Assembly: GCF_000498575.2 (NCBI RefSeq)
Contig: NZ_AWSQ01000004.1
Coordinates: 454,865 to 518,864, forward strand
Length of the DNA: 64,000 nt
Direction: 5' to 3'
DNA from: Pseudomonas taeanensis MS-3
Lineage (GTDB): Bacteria; Pseudomonadota; Gammaproteobacteria; Pseudomonadales; Pseudomonadaceae
The notes under the pieces are model-generated. The model was not told where the DNA came from, searched no databases, and saw only the letters and a program-made list of their open reading frames with translations. Made by a program: the position numbers and the translations under genes. This document shows positions 26,681 through 35,343 of this stretch, one piece after another (positions within the stretch are counted from its first letter, which is position 1; each line of letters starts with the position of its first letter).

Positions 26681-26785
26681 GAACTAGCCAGCAAGCACAC
26701 CCAAACGCACCACCTCCCTCAGAGAGTCAAACGCGCCTTGCATTGACTTTGGGTGGTACACAACAAGAGATATGAGGAGTACCCC

Positions 26786-28135
26786 GTGGAAAGCGCTAAA
26801 CAAGAACAAGATGCGACGTACACCCAAGGTCTGGAGAAGCGTGGTCTACTCGACCGCTTCTTCAAACTGACCGAACACCGCACCAGCATCAAAACTGAAA
26901 TGCTGGCAGGCCTGACGACATTCGTCACCATGGCTTACATCATTTTCGTCAACCCCAGCATCATGGCCAACGCCGGTGTCGATCATGGCGCAGCCTTCGT
27001 CGCCACCTGTATTGGTGCCGCACTCGGTTGCTTCCTCATGGGCTTGTACGCCAACTGGCCAGTCGGCCTGGCGCCGGGCATGGGCTTGAACGCCTTCTTC
27101 ACCTACACCGTGGTCGGCGAGATGGGCTATAGCTGGCAGATTGCTCTGGGGGCGGTGTTCATCTCCGGCATCCTGTTTATGATCATGAGCTTGTCGCGCA
27201 TCCGCGAATGGCTGCTCAACAGTATCCCGATGAGCTTGCGTTTCGCCATGGGTGCGGGGGTCGGGTTATTCCTCGGCCTGATCGGCCTGAAGTCGGCTGG
27301 TATCGTCGTGGACAGCCCTGCGACCCTGTTGACCATGGGCTCCTTCGGCGAACCTTCGGCACTGCTAGCCGCGGTCTGCTTCTTGCTGATCGCGGTACTC
27401 AGCCACCGCAACGTATTCGGCGCCATCCTGTTCAGCATGCTCGGCGTCACCGCCATCGGCTGGTCGCTGGGCCTGGTCGAGTACACTGGCCTGGTGTCGA
27501 TGCCACCGAGCCTGGCGCCGACCTTTCTGGCCATGGACATTGCGGGTGCCTTCAATGTGACCATGATCAGCGTCATCCTGTCGTTCCTGTTCGTCAACAT
27601 GTTCGATACCGCCGGCACTCTGATGGGCGTTGCCCACCGCGCCAAACTGGTCGATGAAGACGGCCAGATCCAGAACCTGTCCAAAGCTCTGAAAGCCGAC
27701 AGCACCTCCAGCGTGATTGGCTCCATGGTCGGTTGCCCGCCGGTCACCAGTTATGTCGAAAGCGCTTCGGGTGTAGCCGCCGGTGGTCGTACCGGACTGA
27801 CCGCAGTGACCGTCGGCGTGCTGTTTCTCGCGGCGATGTTCTTCGCCCCACTGGCCGGGATGATTCCGGTCTACGCTACCGCTGGAGCGCTGATCTATGT
27901 GGCGATGCTGATGATGAGCGGTATGGCACACATCGACTGGGATGACCTCACGGATACCATCCCGGCCATCGTCACCGTGGTCATGATGCCGCTGACCTTC
28001 TCCATCGCCAACGGCATTGCCCTGGGCTTCTTGACCTATGCCACGCTGAAGCTGCTTACCGGCCAACGCGACAAGGTCTCCGTCAGCCTGTACGTGCTGT
28101 GCATCATCTTTATCGCCAAGTTCGCCTTCCTGTAA
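26786..28135 (+). CDS. NCS2/AzgA-type purine permease
   Basis: About 449 residues from a GTG start with GAGGAG 7 bp upstream (a GTG at 26753 is in frame but lacks a site). About 12-14 membrane helices. Family motifs are TTFVTMAYIIFVNPSI, PGMGLNAFFTY, NMFDTAGTLMGVA and GCPPVTSYVESASG, typical of AzgA/PbuG/GhxP proton symporters for adenine, guanine and hypoxanthine. It opens the uptake side of the cluster and is probably repressed by the neighbouring GntR protein. The exact base is not predictable. Confidence 0.92.
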   Translation: MESAKQEQDATYTQGLEKRGLLDRFFKLTEHRTSIKTEMLAGLTTFVTMAYIIFVNPSIMANAGVDHGAAFVATCIGAALGCFLMGLYANWPVGLAPGMGLNAFFTYTVVGEMGYSWQIALGAVFISGILFMIMSLSRIREWLLNSIPMSLRFAMGAGVGLFLGLIGLKSAGIVVDSPATLLTMGSFGEPSALLAAVCFLLIAVLSHRNVFGAILFSMLGVTAIGWSLGLVEYTGLVSMPPSLAPTFLAMDIAGAFNVTMISVILSFLFVNMFDTAGTLMGVAHRAKLVDEDGQIQNLSKALKADSTSSVIGSMVGCPPVTSYVESASGVAAGGRTGLTAVTVGVLFLAAMFFAPLAGMIPVYATAGALIYVAMLMMSGMAHIDWDDLTDTIPAIVTVVMMPLTFSIANGIALGFLTYATLKLLTGQRDKVSVSLYVLCIIFIAKFAFL

Positions 28136-28155
28136 GGTTGGCATAGCTGTATCCG

Positions 28156-28182
28156 GCCCCAGCGTATCGCGCTGGGGCTTTT
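28156..28182 (+). terminator. Rho-independent terminator after the permease gene
   Basis: GCCCCAGCG with its complement CGCTGGGGC and a short loop, ending in a T4 run, 20 bp after the permease stop. Confidence 0.8.
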
Positions 28183-28203
28183 CCACATCTGGAGAGACCT
28201 GCA

Positions 28204-28830
28204 ATGAGCCTGGAAACCTGGTTGCTGTTCAGCAGCGCCGCGCTGATCGTGATTCTGATCCCCGGCCCCCTATCGCTGCTGATGGTCAGCAACAGCTTGA
28301 ACTATGGTTTGCGCCGCTCCTTGCCCGCGTTCCTCGGCGGTGTCAGCGCCTCGATCTGCCTGCTGAGTGCCTCCGCACTTGGCCTCGGCGCCCTGCTGTT
28401 GGCCTCGGAACAGTTGTTTGGGGTGCTGAAAATCATCGGTGCGCTGTATCTGTTCTGCCTGGCCTGGCAGAGCTGGCAAGCCTCGCGTCAAGCCGCCAAA
28501 CCGCTGAGTAGTGAGGAGCAACCAGTCAACCCGAACTTTCTCAGCATGTTCTGGAAAGCCTTCGGCCTGGGCGCCAGCAACCCCAAAGACATTCTGTTCT
28601 TCGCCGCCTTCCTACCGCAGTTCATCAGTGCCGAGCAGCCGATGCTGACGCAGCTACTGGTGCTGATTCTCACCTGGGCCGTTCTCGATCTAGCCTGCAA
28701 GCTGTTCTATGGCCTCAGCGCGCACGGAGCCGCCCGCTACCTGCGCTCCGGCAAGGGGCAGGTCTGGTTCAACCGGGTCAGCGCTGGCCTGTTCGCCAGC
28801 GCCGGTAGCGCATCCCTGCTGAGTCGCTGA
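28204..28830 (+). CDS. LysE-family amino acid/metabolite exporter
   Basis: 208 residues with about six membrane helices. The family N-terminus (LIPGPLSLLMVSNSLNYGLRRSLPAFLGG) and the LGASNPKDILFFAAFLPQF motif of the LysE/RhtB superfamily are clear. These are inner-membrane exporters of amino acids or related compounds. It has its own ribosome site (GGAGAG). Why it sits in the purine cluster is unclear; it might release a degradation intermediate, which is only a guess. Confidence 0.88.
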   Translation: MSLETWLLFSSAALIVILIPGPLSLLMVSNSLNYGLRRSLPAFLGGVSASICLLSASALGLGALLLASEQLFGVLKIIGALYLFCLAWQSWQASRQAAKPLSSEEQPVNPNFLSMFWKAFGLGASNPKDILFFAAFLPQFISAEQPMLTQLLVLILTWAVLDLACKLFYGLSAHGAARYLRSGKGQVWFNRVSAGLFASAGSASLLSR

Positions 28831-28983
28831 TTGCGCCGGGCAGGCAGCCCGGCGTACCTGCCCAGACACTCTAAAGTCGCGATCGCGGATTAGATCCCGT
28901 CCGCCCCCGTCCCCTCGCCCCCCTACGCAGATGCCTAAACGCGACGGTCGGCGCGCGCTTGCGACATCAGCGGTCGCATTCGG

Positions 28984-29010
28984 TAAAGCTCCGTCTTGCA
29001 CAGCCGACAG
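28984..29010 (+). promoter_or_regulatory. Candidate FliA promoter of the purine-cluster chemoreceptor
   Basis: TAAA (28984-28987), exactly 15 bp, then GCCGACAG (29003-29010), against the FliA pattern TAAA-N15-GCCGATAA. It is about 50 bp before the GTG start at 29062. Confidence 0.65.
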
Positions 29011-29061
29011 AATAGGAGCCGCTTCCAACCGACCGCATTGCTTATCGAGCAGGGAACCTCC

Positions 29062-31008
29062 GTGAACATAAAACAAAAACTGACTTGGGCATTTGCAATC
29101 ATCGCCTGTGTGCCGATCATGCTGGTCGCAAGCCTGGTCATCCTTAATCTGCGCAGCGATACCCGCGACGAGTTCATCGACAGCAGCTCCCGCGAGATTC
29201 GCCAGGTGGAGAACGCCATGCAGCTGTTCTTCGACGGCATCAGCCAGAATGTCGATTACCTGGCCAAACACCCACTGGTCACCGGCGTCGATGGAAATCT
29301 CAAGAAGTATATGGACGCCAATGCCACTCAGGCACCTCTGGGTGACTACGGAGAGAAGTTGCTGGCGCTGTTCGCCGATGTCGCGGCCAGCCACCCGGCC
29401 TATGCTTATATCACCACCGCAACTGTCGATGGCGGCTACGTTAGCTGGCCCAATGACGCCACCCTGAGTAATTACGACCCGCGCCCGCGCCCCTGGTATC
29501 AGGCTGGAGTCAACGGTCAGGGCAAGACCGTACGCACCGATGCCTATTACTGGGCGAATGACAACGCGACGCTGGTGGCCAGCGTGCGCAGCGTAGCCAA
29601 CGGCCTGGGCAGTCCGGGAGGCGTACTTAGTATCGATGTGTCGCTCAATCAGCTGACCGATATCGTTAAGGGCATCAAACTGGGCGAAAGTGGTTACTTG
29701 ATGCTGATGGAGAACAACGGCACCGTACTGGTCGACCCCAGCCAGCCCGCTAACAACTTCAAGAAGCTCGGCGACCTGGGCGATGGTTATGCCGCACTGG
29801 CAAAGGTTGACCAGGGCTTGGTCGAAGTCGAACTCGACGGCGTGCGCTATATGGCCAACGTCTGGTCTTCGGAGCGTCTGGGCTGGCGCTTCATCGGCCT
29901 GATCCGCCAGGACGATGTGATGAGTCGCGTGACCCAATTGACCTGGATCATTGTTGGCATGGCTGCGCTGCTGGCCTTGTTCTTCGCCTTCGTCGGCGCA
30001 AGCTTTGCCGGTTTGATCGTCAGTCCGATTCGCGCAGTGGCCTCCGGCCTGGAAGGGATTGCCCAGGGAGAAGGTGATCTGACCCATTCCCTGACGATCC
30101 GCGGACAGGACGAAACGGCGCAACTGGCCGGCTGGTTCAATCAGTTCCTCGCGAGCATTCGTCAACTGATTCTGAATATCGGCCAGGCCGCCCAGCAGAT
30201 CCACCAGACATCAGGCACCTCAGCCAAAGTGTCCGGGGATATGGCAGAAGTCGCCGGGCGCCAGCGTGAATCGGTCGACATGGTATCCACCGCGTTTCAC
30301 GAGATGGTGGCTACCGCCAACGAAGTGGCACGCTCCTGCAATCAAGCTGCCGAATCCGCCGACCAGGGGCAGCGCCAGGCACGCGAAGGGCAGCAGCAAA
30401 TCGATACTGCCGTGAGCAGCGTCGAACAGTTGAGCCGCGAAATCTCCCAGTCTGCCGCTGCCATGCAACAACTGGAGCAGGACAACAACAATATCCAATC
30501 GATTCTCGGCACTATTCGCTCCATCGCCGAGCAGACCAACCTGCTGGCCTTGAACGCAGCCATTGAGGCCGCTCGTGCTGGTGAACAGGGCCGCGGTTTC
30601 GCCGTGGTTGCCGACGAAGTGCGGGCCCTGGCCAAGCGCACTGCTGACTCCACGGCGGAAATCGATGGTTTGCTGAGTAACCTTGCACAACGCACCCGAC
30701 AGATGGCCAAACAGATGCATGCCAGCCTGGAGGTCTCGCAACACACCGTCACCAGCATCAATCATGCGAGTTCGAGCTTCGATCTGATCCGCGAGTCAGT
30801 CGATGTGATCCGCGACATGAACGCTCAGATCGCCACTGCAGCCGAGGAACAGCATCAGGTTGCCGAAGACATCAATCGGCACATCAGTCAGATCCATGGC
30901 GATGCACAACTGGTGGCGGGGCTGGCGGAGTCGGCGCGCAGCGATTCGCACAGCCTCTCCAACCTGTCCGAGGAACTCAACGGCCTGGTGAATCGTTTTC
31001 GCACATAA
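29062..31008 (+). CDS. Methyl-accepting chemotaxis protein, candidate purine receptor
   Basis: 648 residues from GTG, with GGGA upstream. A TTG at 28996 is in frame but lies inside the FliA-like promoter. There is a membrane helix near 10-32, then a large periplasmic sensor domain (about 33-290) of double-Cache type with YVSWPNDATLSNYDPRPRPWY in two halves, a second helix near 300-320, HAMP, and a signalling hairpin with IAEQTNLLALNAAIEAARA. In P. putida the receptor McpH senses purines. This receptor sits between a purine permease and uraH, so purine sensing is likely but inferred from context. Confidence 0.9.
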   Translation: MNIKQKLTWAFAIIACVPIMLVASLVILNLRSDTRDEFIDSSSREIRQVENAMQLFFDGISQNVDYLAKHPLVTGVDGNLKKYMDANATQAPLGDYGEKLLALFADVAASHPAYAYITTATVDGGYVSWPNDATLSNYDPRPRPWYQAGVNGQGKTVRTDAYYWANDNATLVASVRSVANGLGSPGGVLSIDVSLNQLTDIVKGIKLGESGYLMLMENNGTVLVDPSQPANNFKKLGDLGDGYAALAKVDQGLVEVELDGVRYMANVWSSERLGWRFIGLIRQDDVMSRVTQLTWIIVGMAALLALFFAFVGASFAGLIVSPIRAVASGLEGIAQGEGDLTHSLTIRGQDETAQLAGWFNQFLASIRQLILNIGQAAQQIHQTSGTSAKVSGDMAEVAGRQRESVDMVSTAFHEMVATANEVARSCNQAAESADQGQRQAREGQQQIDTAVSSVEQLSREISQSAAAMQQLEQDNNNIQSILGTIRSIAEQTNLLALNAAIEAARAGEQGRGFAVVADEVRALAKRTADSTAEIDGLLSNLAQRTRQMAKQMHASLEVSQHTVTSINHASSSFDLIRESVDVIRDMNAQIATAAEEQHQVAEDINRHISQIHGDAQLVAGLAESARSDSHSLSNLSEELNGLVNRFRT

Positions 31009-31123
31009 GTAGAGGCAGCCGCTGACAACAGGACTGTGCTTGAGCGCGGCGATCAGAACTATCCATCCGAGGCTGGGAGAGACTCGTGTGCGGTAGTCCG
31101 CTCAAGTATCCCATTTGCTGCAG

Positions 31124-31171
31124 CGTAACCCAGTATTGTTGGCGCGAATGCCGACGTCGCGCTGGGTTACG
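31124..31171. repeat. Palindromic element CGTAACCCAG ... CTGGGTTACG
   Basis: A perfect 10-bp inverted repeat with 28 bp between the arms, and a nearby partial inverse pair (GAATGCCG / CGGCATTC). It resembles short extragenic repeats seen in Pseudomonas; no function is evident. Confidence 0.5.
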
Positions 31172-31336
31172 CGGCATTCGGCAGCCTGCGTCGTCTGCGC
31201 TCTTAGCGGTATGCGCCGCTAAGCCAAGCTACAGGGCTGCTGCGCTTGCCTGCCAACTTCTCTTTTATTTCCCGCGCCACACACCCACAGCACATAAGCT
31301 CTCTGACGACCTGACAGGAACCCGTTACAACGGAAT

Positions 31337-31363
31337 AAAAAAAGCCCGCAGTGTGAGCGGGCT
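31337..31363 (-). terminator. Rho-independent terminator of uraH
   Basis: On the minus strand AGCCCGC, 7-nt loop, GCGGGCT and a run of seven T, about 40 bp after the uraH stop. Confidence 0.88.
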
Positions 31364-31404
31364 AAAGACTCTATAAATGAGTCAGCGGGTTACAAGCAGT
31401 CGGT

Positions 31405-31758
31405 TCAGCTACCGCGATACGTGGAATAGCTGTACGGAGAAATCAGCAGCGGCACATGGTAATGATCCTGCCCGGCATCGATACCGAAACGCAGCACCAC
31501 TACATCGAGAAAGGCCGGTTCAGGCAGCGCCACACCGCGGGCTCGGTAGTAGTCGCCGGCATGGAAATGCAACTGGTAGACACCGCTGCGGTAGTCATCA
31601 CCCTGTAAAACGGGTGCATCGCATCGGCCATCATCATTGGTCACAACCGTGGCAATCAGCTCATGCTGCCCGCCTTCGACGCGGAATAACTCAACCTTGA
31701 TCGCGCTGCCAGGGCAACCGTGCGCAGCATCTAGAATATGTGTCGTTAATCGTCCCAT
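31405..31758 (-). CDS. uraH: 5-hydroxyisourate hydrolase
   Basis: 117 residues, the usual length. The transthyretin-related protein signature is complete: the N-terminal THILDAAHGCPG segment with the active-site His, the central Arg in LFRVEGGQ, and the C-terminal YRGS that separates these enzymes from transthyretin. It hydrolyses 5-hydroxyisourate, the product of urate oxidation by PuuD, to OHCU for UraD. It is transcribed divergently from puuE. Confidence 0.96.
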   Translation of the reverse strand: MGRLTTHILDAAHGCPGSAIKVELFRVEGGQHELIATVVTNDDGRCDAPVLQGDDYRSGVYQLHFHAGDYYRARGVALPEPAFLDVVVLRFGIDAGQDHYHVPLLISPYSYSTYRGS

Positions 31759-31916
31759 TGGTTCTGGACACCCACACCGCCAAGGGCTATGCGGACGCCT
31801 CGCCTCCTCTACTTTTATTGATATCAGCAGGTCGTGCAGGCTTTGCTAGCCTCGACGTCGCCGCAGAATAACATGGCGCAGCAACTGCAAGACAATTTTT
31901 TATATTATTGTACACA

Positions 31917-31928
31917 AAATACCAATCT
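31917..31928 (-). promoter_or_regulatory. GntR-type operator at the uraH promoter
   Basis: TTGTACACAA at 31918-31927. On the minus strand it lies between TTGGTA and a TATAAA -10-like hexamer, a location suited to repression of uraH. Confidence 0.6.
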
Positions 31929-32066
31929 CCACTATTTAGTGCGCATGCCATTCCTTCGCCCAATCAGAAACACTGTCTTGGTCAAGCACACGCACCTGCG
32001 AGGATGTCCGAGCACCATGGCAATTGCTCGTCGCAGGTCAACTCAGCAAAAAATACGATTTTTCGA

Positions 32067-32096
32067 TTTACAAATCACAAGTCATTTTGTATACAA
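32067..32096 (+). promoter_or_regulatory. puuE promoter overlapped by a GntR-type operator
   Basis: TTTACA (32067-32072), 17-bp spacer, TATACA (32090-32095). The operator TTGTATACAA (32087-32096) covers the -10 hexamer completely, about 75 bp before the puuE start. Confidence 0.65.
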
Positions 32097-32172
32097 TTAC
32101 TCATCACGGTCGCAACCCTGAAATCCAGGGGTTACCTAATGGCCGCAACAACGCTAAAGAAGGAAGACTGCA

Positions 32173-33117
32173 GTGAGCGCTGATTACCCTCGCGACCTGA
32201 TCGGTTACGCCAACACACCACCGCACCCGCACTGGCCGGGCGATGCACGTATCGCCCTGTCGTTTGTCCTCAACTACGAGGAAGGCGGCGAGCGCAACCT
32301 GTTGCATGGCGATCAGGAGTCCGAGGCCTTTCTTTCCGAGATGGTCTCTGCCCAGCCGTTGCAAGGCGCCCGCAACATGAGCATGGAGTCGCTCTACGAG
32401 TACGGCAGTCGGGCCGGCGTGTGGCGTCTGCTCAAGTTGTTCCAGAAACATGAAATACCCCTGACGGTATTTGCCGTGGCCATGGCTGCCCAGCGCCACC
32501 CCGAGGTAATTAAGACCATGGTCGCGGCCGGTCACGAAATTTGCAGCCACGGCCTGCGCTGGATCGACTATCAGTACATGGACGAGGCCCAGGAGCGCGA
32601 GCATATGCTCGAAGCGATCCGCATCCTCACCGAACTTACTGGCGAACGCCCGCTGGGCTGGTACACCGGGCGCACCGGGCCAAATACCCGGCGTCTTGTC
32701 AGGGAGGAAGGTGGCTTCCTCTACGACTCCGATACCTACGACGATGACCTGCCTTACTGGGATCCGGCCAGCAGCGCGGACCAACCGCACCTGGTGATTC
32801 CCTACACCCTCGACACCAACGACATGCGCTTTACCCAGGTGCAGGGCTTCAACACCGGTGATGACTTCTACCAGTACCTCAAAGACGCCTTCGACGTGCT
32901 CTACGCAGAAGGCTTAGAAGGCGCGCCGAAGATGCTGTCCATCGGCATGCATTGCCGCCTGCTCGGACGCCCGGCGCGTCTGGCCGCCCTGGCGCGCTTC
33001 CTCGAATACGTCAAAGGGCACGACAAGGTCTGGTGCGCGCGGCGTGTCGACATTGCCCAGCACTGGTACGCCACCCATCCCTTCTCCCTGAACTCGCAGC
33101 AGGAGAGCTTCAAATGA
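32173..33117 (+). CDS. puuE: Allantoinase, PuuE type
   Basis: 314 residues from GTG with AAGGAAG upstream. It has a polysaccharide-deacetylase-like barrel with NYEEGGERN, EICSHGLRWIDYQ, GWYTGRTGPNTRRL and the C-terminal HCRLLGRPARL. PuuE is the cofactor-independent allantoinase unrelated to the amidohydrolase AllB and converts allantoin to allantoate. Its stop overlaps the start of uraD (ATGA), so the two are coupled. Transcription is probably controlled by the GntR box on its -10 region. Confidence 0.96.
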   Translation: MSADYPRDLIGYANTPPHPHWPGDARIALSFVLNYEEGGERNLLHGDQESEAFLSEMVSAQPLQGARNMSMESLYEYGSRAGVWRLLKLFQKHEIPLTVFAVAMAAQRHPEVIKTMVAAGHEICSHGLRWIDYQYMDEAQEREHMLEAIRILTELTGERPLGWYTGRTGPNTRRLVREEGGFLYDSDTYDDDLPYWDPASSADQPHLVIPYTLDTNDMRFTQVQGFNTGDDFYQYLKDAFDVLYAEGLEGAPKMLSIGMHCRLLGRPARLAALARFLEYVKGHDKVWCARRVDIAQHWYATHPFSLNSQQESFK

Positions 33118-33629
33118 GCCGCTTTCAGACCCTGACCCCGTCCCAACTGAGCCGCGATGTTTTCGTCGCCACGTTCGCCGATATCTACGAGCACTCACCC
33201 TGGGTTGCCGAGCAAGCGTACGACCTGGGCCTGGACGACAGCCTCGACGACATCGACGGCCTGCATCAGCGCATGGCCGACCTGTTGCTCAGCGCCAGCC
33301 ACACGGCACAGCTGGCGCTGATCAACGCTCACCCGGACCTGGCTGGCAAAGCAGCGGTACGCGGCGAGCTGACGGCCTCCTCCACGTCTGAGCAAGCTGG
33401 CGCGGGTATCCACGCCTGTACCGCCGAGGAGTTCGCCCGTTTCACCGAACTGAACGACGCCTACAAAGCCAAGTTCGGCTTTCCCTTCATCATGGCGGTG
33501 AAGGGCAGCAATCGGCACCAGATCCTGGCGGCCTTCGAGGAGCGCATCCATAACTCCCCGGAGCAGGAATTCGCCTGCGCCCTGGCCGAAATCAACAAGA
33601 TTGCGCTGTTCCGTTTGCAGCAGCTCTAG
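33114..33629 (+). CDS. uraD: OHCU decarboxylase
   Basis: 171 residues from the ATG that overlaps the puuE stop, with AGGAGAG upstream. Catalytic His in NAHPDLAGKAA, the SxxEQAGAG motif with conserved Glu, and FGFPFIMAVKG are all present. It decarboxylates 2-oxo-4-hydroxy-4-carboxy-5-ureidoimidazoline to S-allantoin, the step between UraH and PuuE. A longer frame from 32952 exists inside puuE but is not needed. Confidence 0.96.
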   Translation: MSRFQTLTPSQLSRDVFVATFADIYEHSPWVAEQAYDLGLDDSLDDIDGLHQRMADLLLSASHTAQLALINAHPDLAGKAAVRGELTASSTSEQAGAGIHACTAEEFARFTELNDAYKAKFGFPFIMAVKGSNRHQILAAFEERIHNSPEQEFACALAEINKIALFRLQQL

Positions 33630-33698
33630 CTCCGACCGGAGCACTCTGCAAACACCAACGCCATCCGTCCTCTACGCCCTCATTAAAGGCAGACATCC

Positions 33699-34694
33699 AT
33701 GAAAGCTTACGCCGTACCCTTCGAGAAATACGTCAACCTCGCCGACGCGCGCCTTGGCACCAAGGCCATCTCGGTTACCGACGATTGGTTCGCAGACGTC
33801 AACCGTCTGTTCCAGCCAACCCCGGCCGTCTGGAAGGAGGGCGTGTTCGATGATAACGGCAAGTGGATGGACGGCTGGGAATCGCGCCGTAAGCGCTTCG
33901 AGGGCTTCGACAGCGCCGTGATCCGTCTCGGTGTGCCGGGTTCGATCAAGGGCGTGGACATCGATACCAGCTTTTTCACCGGCAACTTTCCGCCGTCGGC
34001 TTCCCTGGAAGGCTGTTTCGTCGCCGAAGGCGATCCAACGGATGCCACCGAGTGGAGCGAAGTGCTGGGTGCCGTAGAACTGCAGGGCAACAACCACCAT
34101 TACCATGAAATCAACAACGCTCAGGCCTTCACCCACCTGCGCTTCAACATCTACCCTGACGGCGGCGTCGCCCGTCTGCGCGTTTACGGCATCCCGTTCC
34201 GCGACTGGTCGTCGGTTGCCGACAACGAACAGGTAGACCTGGCAGCCGCTCTGAATGGCGGCCGCGCTCTGGCCTGCTCTGACGAACACTTCGGCCGCAT
34301 GAGCAACATCCTCAACCCGGGTCGCGGCATCAACATGGGCGATGGCTGGGAAACCGCCCGCCGTCGTACGCCGGGCAATGACTGGGTGATCGTCGCCCTT
34401 GGCCACCCGGGCGAGATCGAGCGCATCGTCGTCGACACCCTACACTTCAAGGGCAACTACCCGGACAGCTGCTCGATCCAGGGCGCTTTCGTCAAAGGCG
34501 GTACCGACAGCCAGATCGAGACCCAAAGCCTGTTCTGGCGCGAACTGCTGCCGAGCCAGAAACTGCAGATGCACGCCGAGCACGAGTTTGCCGAGCAGAT
34601 CCAGGCGCTCGGCCCGATCACTCACGTACGTGTCAACGTGTTCCCGGACGGAGGTATCAGCCGCCTGCGCCTGTTCGGCAAAGTAAGCAAGTAA
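33699..34694 (+). CDS. alc: Allantoicase
   Basis: 331 residues with two homologous jelly-roll halves. Each half carries the WESRRKR/WETARRR-type motif, GVDIDTSFFTGNFP in the first and RIVVDTLHFKGNYPDS in the second, and an R-V-N-V/I-[FY]-P-D-G-G strand. This is the two-repeat allantoicase architecture. It hydrolyses allantoate to ureidoglycolate and urea. It is separated from allA by a REP palindrome. Confidence 0.97.
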   Translation: MKAYAVPFEKYVNLADARLGTKAISVTDDWFADVNRLFQPTPAVWKEGVFDDNGKWMDGWESRRKRFEGFDSAVIRLGVPGSIKGVDIDTSFFTGNFPPSASLEGCFVAEGDPTDATEWSEVLGAVELQGNNHHYHEINNAQAFTHLRFNIYPDGGVARLRVYGIPFRDWSSVADNEQVDLAAALNGGRALACSDEHFGRMSNILNPGRGINMGDGWETARRRTPGNDWVIVALGHPGEIERIVVDTLHFKGNYPDSCSIQGAFVKGGTDSQIETQSLFWRELLPSQKLQMHAEHEFAEQIQALGPITHVRVNVFPDGGISRLRLFGKVSK

Positions 34695-34705
34695 ACCTAA
34701 CCCTC

Positions 34706-34766
34706 GTAGGAGCCAGCTTGCAGGCGATCAATGCCCGAAAGGCATCGCCAGCAAGCTGGCTCCTAC
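34706..34766. repeat. REP-type palindrome
   Basis: GTAGGAGCCAGCTTG and its inverse CAAGCTGGCTCCTAC between alc and allA. It is almost the same sequence as the element at 21318-21381. Confidence 0.8.
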
Positions 34767-34791
34767 AAACTCACGATATTAGCGAGTCATC

Positions 34792-35295
34792 ATGCGCAAA
34801 CTGATCATCGAGCCTTTGAGCAAAGAAGCCTTCGCCCCTTTCGGCGATGTCATCGAAACCGAGGGCAGCGAGTTCTTCATGATCAATAACGGCTCCACGC
34901 GCCGCTATCACAAACTGGCCACGGTCGAGACCGCGCAGCCGGAGGATAAGGCGATCATCAGCATCTTCAGTGCCGAAGCCCTGGAGCTGCCACTGACCGT
35001 GTGCATGTTGGAACGCCATCCGCTGGGCAGCCAAGCGTTCATACCGCTGCTCGGCAACCCCTTTCTGATCGTGGTCGCGCCAGTTGGCGATGCACCTGTA
35101 TCAGGACTTGTCCGAGCCTTCCGCAGCAACGGTCGGCAGGGCATCAATTACCATCGCGGCGTCTGGCACCACCCGGTGCTGACGATCGAAAAGCGGGATG
35201 ACTTCCTGGTGGTTGATCGCAGTGGTTCTGGTAACAACTGCGATGAGCATTTCTTTACCGAGGATGAGCAACTGCTCCTCGACCCCCACCAATAA
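34792..35295 (+). CDS. allA: Ureidoglycolate lyase
   Basis: 167 residues, cupin-like family. Conserved features are EPLSKEAFAPFGDVIE, FMINNGSTRRYH, MLERHPLGSQAFIPL and NYHRGVWHHPV with paired His, typical of AllA. It splits ureidoglycolate into glyoxylate and urea, the last purine-ring carbon step. It is followed 48 bp later by puuD. Confidence 0.95.
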   Translation: MRKLIIEPLSKEAFAPFGDVIETEGSEFFMINNGSTRRYHKLATVETAQPEDKAIISIFSAEALELPLTVCMLERHPLGSQAFIPLLGNPFLIVVAPVGDAPVSGLVRAFRSNGRQGINYHRGVWHHPVLTIEKRDDFLVVDRSGSGNNCDEHFFTEDEQLLLDPHQ

Positions 35296-35343
35296 GAGAA
35301 GGCCAGGAGGCCGGCGTGCCGGCACTGGAAAGAGGTAAACACT

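Larger units (their letters stand above)
25978..26785. other. Divergent intergenic region between GntR gene and purine permease
   Basis: About 800 bp, AT-rich towards the permease. It holds a GntR-type box at 26248-26259 and a composite promoter/operator at 26619-26680. No further gene is supported. Confidence 0.6.
31009..31404. other. Intergenic region downstream of the chemoreceptor gene
   Basis: About 400 bp holding a palindromic element (31124-31171) and the uraH terminator (31337-31363). No gene is supported. Confidence 0.6.
31759..32172. other. Divergent uraH-puuE promoter region
   Basis: About 410 bp between divergent genes, containing two TTGTnnACAA boxes (31918 and 32087) over the candidate promoters. 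No other gene is seen. Confidence 0.65.

Noticed and set aside
28690..30204. 504-codon open frame on the minus strand
   Set aside because: It is antisense to the chemoreceptor and LysE genes, which have clear domains; the frame is open because of the GC-rich codon pattern.
31834..32183. Two plus-strand frames (95 and 91 codons) between uraH and puuE
   Set aside because: They cross the operator/promoter region, lack ribosome sites and overlap the puuE start; the region reads as regulatory DNA.
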